From contig NZ_JARWPM010000098.1 in the NCBI RefSeq assembly GCF_029869215.1, positions 1 through 35,022 of the forward strand: a stretch of DNA of 35,022 nucleotides, read 5' to 3'. The translations under genes and the position numbers were made by a program. This DNA comes from Nocardia carnea. GTDB taxonomy: Bacteria; Actinomycetota; Actinomycetes; Mycobacteriales; Mycobacteriaceae. Shown here one piece after another: positions 32,330-35,022 of the stretch (positions are counted from its first letter, which is position 1; each line of letters begins with the position of its first letter). A model generated the notes under the pieces. That model saw nothing but the letters and a program-made list of their open reading frames with translations. It was not told the DNA's origin and ran no database searches.

Positions 32330-32407
32330 ATGAGTGAGTCAGGCCCGGAGGCGGAAGCGAAGCGTGACCACGTAGGGCCCTCGCGCATGCCCCAGGACAC
32401 AGTATGA
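32330..32407 (+). CDS. 25-residue leader ORF inside repeat element copy B
   Basis: A short frame with a leaderless-type start. It reads MSESGPEAEAKRDHVGPS plus seven residues and ends in TGA that overlaps the next ATG (ATGA, 32404-32407), so ribosomes finishing it can start the oxidoreductase. It shares 13 of 25 residues with the N-terminal 25 residues added to the DUF5682 protein by copy A. The base differences between the copies are nonsynonymous, so the peptide itself may not be what is conserved. It could act only as a ribosome delivery route for the downstream gene. Confidence 0.55.
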   Translation: MSESGPEAEAKRDHVGPSRMPQDTV

Positions 32408-32418
32408 GTGAGTCGGGC
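32330..32418 (+). repeat. Start-associated repeat element, copy B, with a duplicated gene start
   Basis: ATGAGTGAGTC occurs at 32330-32340 and again at 32404-32414, 74 bases apart, the second being the start of the oxidoreductase. The unit 32330-32403 is homologous to 14436-14510 on the other strand: 45 of the first 51 bases agree, with one base less overall, so the downstream gene is out of frame with the leader instead of fused to it. Confidence 0.85.
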
Positions 32419-33894
32419 GGTACGGCGGAGGCCGTCGTTGTCGGATCCGGGCCCAACGGGCTTGCGGCCGCGGTGATCCTGGCCGGCGCCGGGCTCGCGG
32501 TCGAGGTGTACGAGGCGGGTGAGACGCTGGGCGGCGGCTGCCGGACCGCGGAGGTGACGCTGCCCGGTTTCCGGCACGATATCTGCGCGGGGGCCCATCC
32601 CATGGCCGCGGCGTCCCCGTTCTTCCGGGCGTTCGACCTGGCCGCGCACGGAGTCGAGTTGCTGGCCCCCGCGGCCTCGTACGCACATCCCTTGGATGCC
32701 GGTATCGCCGGGGTGGCGTGGCGGGATCTGGATCGCACCGTGGCGGAGCTGGGTCGCGACGGTGCCGCCTGGCGCGGGCTGTTCGAGCCGCTGGTCCGGG
32801 ACTGGCCCGCGGTGGTCGCGACCGCGACCGCCGATATGCGGCATGTGCCGATCACCCCCGCCACCGTCCGGTTCGGTCTGCGGCTGCTGGAGCAGGGGTC
32901 GCCGTTGTGGAACGCGCGTTTCCACGGGGATATCGCACCGGCGTTGTTCAGCGGGGTCGCCGCGCACACCATCCGGCCGCCGCGCGCATTGCCCGCCGCC
33001 GGCGCCGGGCTGCTGCTGGCCACGCTCGGCCATGCGGGTGGCTGGCATATTCCGCGGGGCGGCAGCCAGGCGATCGTGGACGCGCTCGCCGCGGAACTCC
33101 GGCGTCGCGGCGGCCGAGTGATCACCGGGCATCGGGTGGATTCGCTCGCCGAGTTCGGCGGAGCCCGCGCGATCCTGTGCGACACTTCGCCGGCCGAACT
33201 GGTACGACTCGCCGGCGACCGGCTCCCGGCCGGATACCGGCGCCGGCTGAACAAGGTGCGTTACGGGCCCGGTGTCTGCAAGGTCGATTTCGCGCTGTCG
33301 GGGCCGGTGCCGTGGCAGGCTCCGGGCTGCGCGGAGGCCGGCACCCTGCATCTGGTGGGCAGCCGTGCCGAAGCGCTGGCGGCCGAACACGCCGTCGCTG
33401 CGGGCATCCATACCGACCGGCCGTTCACCCTGGTCATCCAGCCCGGAGTCGTCGACGACAGCCGCGCCCCGGACGGGCGGCACACGCTGTACGCCTACGC
33501 GCACGTCCCCCACGGCTCCGACCGCGATATCAGCGAGCAGATCATCGGGCAGATCGAACGTTTCGCGCCCGGCTTCCGCGAACTGATCCTGGGCCGGCAT
33601 GTGGTGACCGCGGCGAAGCTGGCGGAATACAACACCAACTATGTCGGCGGGGATATCGGCTCGGGCGCGATGACCTTGCTGCAGACGGCGTTACGGCCGG
33701 CGCCGCGCTGGAATCCGTACGCCACCGGAATACCCGGCGTGTACCTCTGCTCCTCGGCGGCCCCGCCCGGCGGCGGCGTCCACGGTATGGCCGGTACGCA
33801 CGCCGCTGCGCATGCCTTGCGCACCGTGTTCGGCGACCACACCGACCCCTACGAACTGGTGGCTGCGAAATCCGCGGCCACCCCCGAGAGTTAG
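32404..33894 (+). CDS. FAD-dependent oxidoreductase (phytoene desaturase-like)
   Basis: A 496-residue flavoprotein of the amine-oxidase/phytoene-desaturase type. The Rossmann motif VVVGSGPNGLAAAVILAGAG lies at the start (about 11-30) and is followed by E-A-G-E-T-L-GGGCRT. The middle has the substrate part (GAHPMAAASPFFRAF) and the helical RGGSQAIVDALAAELRRRGG. The C-terminal FAD contact is IPGVYLCSSAAPPGGGVHGMAG. The reaction may be desaturation or oxidation of a hydrophobic substrate; this cannot be told from the sequence. The ATG overlaps the stop of the 25-residue leader ORF. Its first residues MSESGG repeat the leader's start. It overlaps the convergent CDF gene by four bases. Confidence 0.9.
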   Translation: MSESGGTAEAVVVGSGPNGLAAAVILAGAGLAVEVYEAGETLGGGCRTAEVTLPGFRHDICAGAHPMAAASPFFRAFDLAAHGVELLAPAASYAHPLDAGIAGVAWRDLDRTVAELGRDGAAWRGLFEPLVRDWPAVVATATADMRHVPITPATVRFGLRLLEQGSPLWNARFHGDIAPALFSGVAAHTIRPPRALPAAGAGLLLATLGHAGGWHIPRGGSQAIVDALAAELRRRGGRVITGHRVDSLAEFGGARAILCDTSPAELVRLAGDRLPAGYRRRLNKVRYGPGVCKVDFALSGPVPWQAPGCAEAGTLHLVGSRAEALAAEHAVAAGIHTDRPFTLVIQPGVVDDSRAPDGRHTLYAYAHVPHGSDRDISEQIIGQIERFAPGFRELILGRHVVTAAKLAEYNTNYVGGDIGSGAMTLLQTALRPAPRWNPYATGIPGVYLCSSAAPPGGGVHGMAGTHAAAHALRTVFGDHTDPYELVAAKSAATPES

Positions 33895-34817
33895 CCCTTG
33901 ACGGCGGACTCGCGGTACAGGTCGGGTTCCAGGTAGATGATGCGGGCCGTCGGCACCGCGGCCCGGATCCGGCTCTCCGCCTCGTCGATACCCTCCGCGA
34001 TCTGCGCGATATCCAGGCCCGGTACCACCGCCACCTTCGCGGCGACCAGCATTTCCTCCGGGCCGATGTACTGGGTCTTCATATGGATGAGGCGATCGAT
34101 GGTCTTGCCGTCGGCCACATTCTCGCGAATCGCCCGATCCTCCGCGGCCGTCGCGCCCTCACCGATCAGCAGGCTGTGCATTTCGACGATCAGGATGATC
34201 GCGATGATCCCGAGCAGCGCGCCGATGGCCAGCGTCCCGACCCCGTCCCAGACCGGATCACCGGTCACCATCGTGAGCCCGACACCGCCCAGCGCCAGCA
34301 CCAGCCCGACCAGCGCGCCGGTATCCTCCAGCAGTACCACCGGCAGCTCCGGGCTGCGTGAGTTACGGATGAACTGCCACCAGCTCGCGCGCCCCTTCAG
34401 GGGTTTGGATTCCCGCACGGCGGTCAGAAAGCTGTAGATCTCCAGGCCGATGGCGACCACCAGGATCACGACCGCCACGATGGGCGAGGTGAGTTCCTCG
34501 GGATGCTGGATCTTGTGGACGCCTTCGTACAGCGCGTACACCGAGCCCAGGGTGAACAACACCAGCGCCACCACGAACGAATAGAAGTAGCGGCTGCGGC
34601 CGTACCCGAAGGGATGCAGTTCGTCGGCCTCCTGCTGGGCCCGGTTCTGGCCGAACAGCAACAATCCCTGATTCGCGGTATCGGCCACGGAGTGCACACC
34701 CTCGGCCAGCATGGAAGCCGAACCGGTGATCGCCGCACCCACGAATTTCGCCGTCGCGATCCCGGCATTCGCGGTCAGCGCCGCAAGGATCGCCTTCTTA
34801 CTTCCACCAGCCGACAT
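33891..34817 (-). CDS. Cation diffusion facilitator transporter
   Basis: A 308-residue membrane transporter that exports divalent metals (zinc or related) against protons. About six helices: KKAILAALTANAGIATAKFVGAAI, the metal site HSVAD in helix 2, FVVALVLFTLGSVYALYE, IVAVVILVVAIGLEIYSFL, VLLEDTGALVGLVLALGGVGL and IGALLGIIAIILIVEM. The helix-5 metal site is the variant E-D-x-x-A of the ZnT9-like branch instead of H-x3-D. The C-terminal domain (about 225-308) is the usual cytoplasmic dimerisation fold (HMKTQYIGPEEMLVAAKVAV). AGAGGTGG just upstream supports ATG 34817. The promoter region runs into the damaged contig end. Confidence 0.9.
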   Translation of the reverse strand: MSAGGSKKAILAALTANAGIATAKFVGAAITGSASMLAEGVHSVADTANQGLLLFGQNRAQQEADELHPFGYGRSRYFYSFVVALVLFTLGSVYALYEGVHKIQHPEELTSPIVAVVILVVAIGLEIYSFLTAVRESKPLKGRASWWQFIRNSRSPELPVVLLEDTGALVGLVLALGGVGLTMVTGDPVWDGVGTLAIGALLGIIAIILIVEMHSLLIGEGATAAEDRAIRENVADGKTIDRLIHMKTQYIGPEEMLVAAKVAVVPGLDIAQIAEGIDEAESRIRAAVPTARIIYLEPDLYRESAVKG

Positions 34818-34819
34818 CT

Positions 34820-35022
34820 GCCACCTCTGTTCAATTGCGCCGCCTCCGGCGGCGCGGGGGCTGTACTCATGGCGCGGCCGGGGGGGGGGGGGGGGGTGGG
34901 GGGGGGGGGTGGTGTTTCCCCCCCCCCGCCGGGGGCCCCCCCCCCCCCGCGCGCGCCCGGGGGCCCCCCCCTTGTGCCCCCCCCCGGCGCCGCGGGCGGG
35001 GGCGCAATTGAACAGAGGTGGC
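34820..35022. other. Fold-back contig end with degenerate G/C runs
   Basis: Bases 34820-34841 and 35001-35022 are exact inverted copies (GCCACCTCTGTTCAATTGCG and two more bases). Between them 34875-35000 is almost entirely G or C runs. This is the pattern of a hairpin read or chimeric assembly end, so nothing past about 34870 should be interpreted. Confidence 0.85.
34837..34855. repeat. Perfect hairpin upstream of the CDF gene
   Basis: GCGCCGCC-TCC-GGCGGCGC followed by GGGG. It differs from the hairpin at 6953-6971 by one base in each arm, and the changes keep the pairing, so the two look like copies of a dispersed palindrome. It lies inside the region affected by the contig-end fold-back but before the obviously bad bases. 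Confidence 0.5.

Noticed and set aside
34875..35000. G-quadruplex or telomere-like G/C runs
   Set aside because: The runs lie at a contig end inside an inverted fold-back and match sequencing or assembly failure. The same is true of bases 1-120.

Overview
The window is a high-GC actinobacterial contig, most likely Nocardia or a close mycolate-containing relative. The reason is two blocks that match Mycobacterium tuberculosis gene order as I recall it: DUF2530, MarR, SpoU methyltransferase, DUF2537, sepH, serC (Rv0879c to Rv0884c), and manC, wbbL, rmlD, lcp1, TIGR03089 (Rv3264c to Rv3268). Both ends are bad sequence. Roughly bases 1-120 and 34875-35000 are homopolymer-rich, and the last 22 bases are the reverse complement of 34820-34841, so the right end is an assembly fold-back.

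Layout. 1-6180 is the first conserved block (regulation, RNA methylation, division protein SepH, serine synthesis). 6237-10485 holds an unrecognised tandem-domain protein and a MacB/FtsX-type ABC exporter. 10663-18474 is a minus-strand operon of four genes (SWIM zinc finger, MoxR-type AAA ATPase, DUF5682/ChaN-like, VWA), each joined to the next by a 4-base GTGA overlap. Divergent from it, 18949-22505 encodes a Rad50-like ATPase with a zinc-hook motif and a partner protein with a 21-residue tandem-repeat linker. 22776-25515 holds small housekeeping genes (YchJ, a SelT/W-like protein, FmdB) and a carboxylesterase. 25526-30826 is the cell-wall linker block: GDP-mannose synthesis, the rhamnosyltransferase and dTDP-rhamnose synthase of the arabinogalactan-peptidoglycan linker, and the LCP ligase divergent from them. 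30940-33894 holds a P450 and an FAD oxidoreductase, and 33891-34817 a cation-diffusion-facilitator transporter.

Two things stand out. First, a roughly 75-base sequence occurs twice, 18 kb apart and on opposite strands, each time directly before a gene start and each time duplicating that start. It encodes a short peptide, but all differences in its first 51 bases are at codon positions 1 and 2, and an internal hairpin is kept, which points to a nucleic-acid element rather than a selected peptide. Second, the MoxR/VWA/ChaN-like/SWIM operon and the divergent Rad50-like pair form a compact NTPase-rich locus resembling conflict or quality-control systems, without a recognised named system.

Many genes appear to be transcribed without a leader: about a dozen starts have a (T/C)ANNNT hexamer ending 6-8 bases before the initiation codon. 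No tRNA, rRNA, CRISPR array, transposase or integrase was seen.
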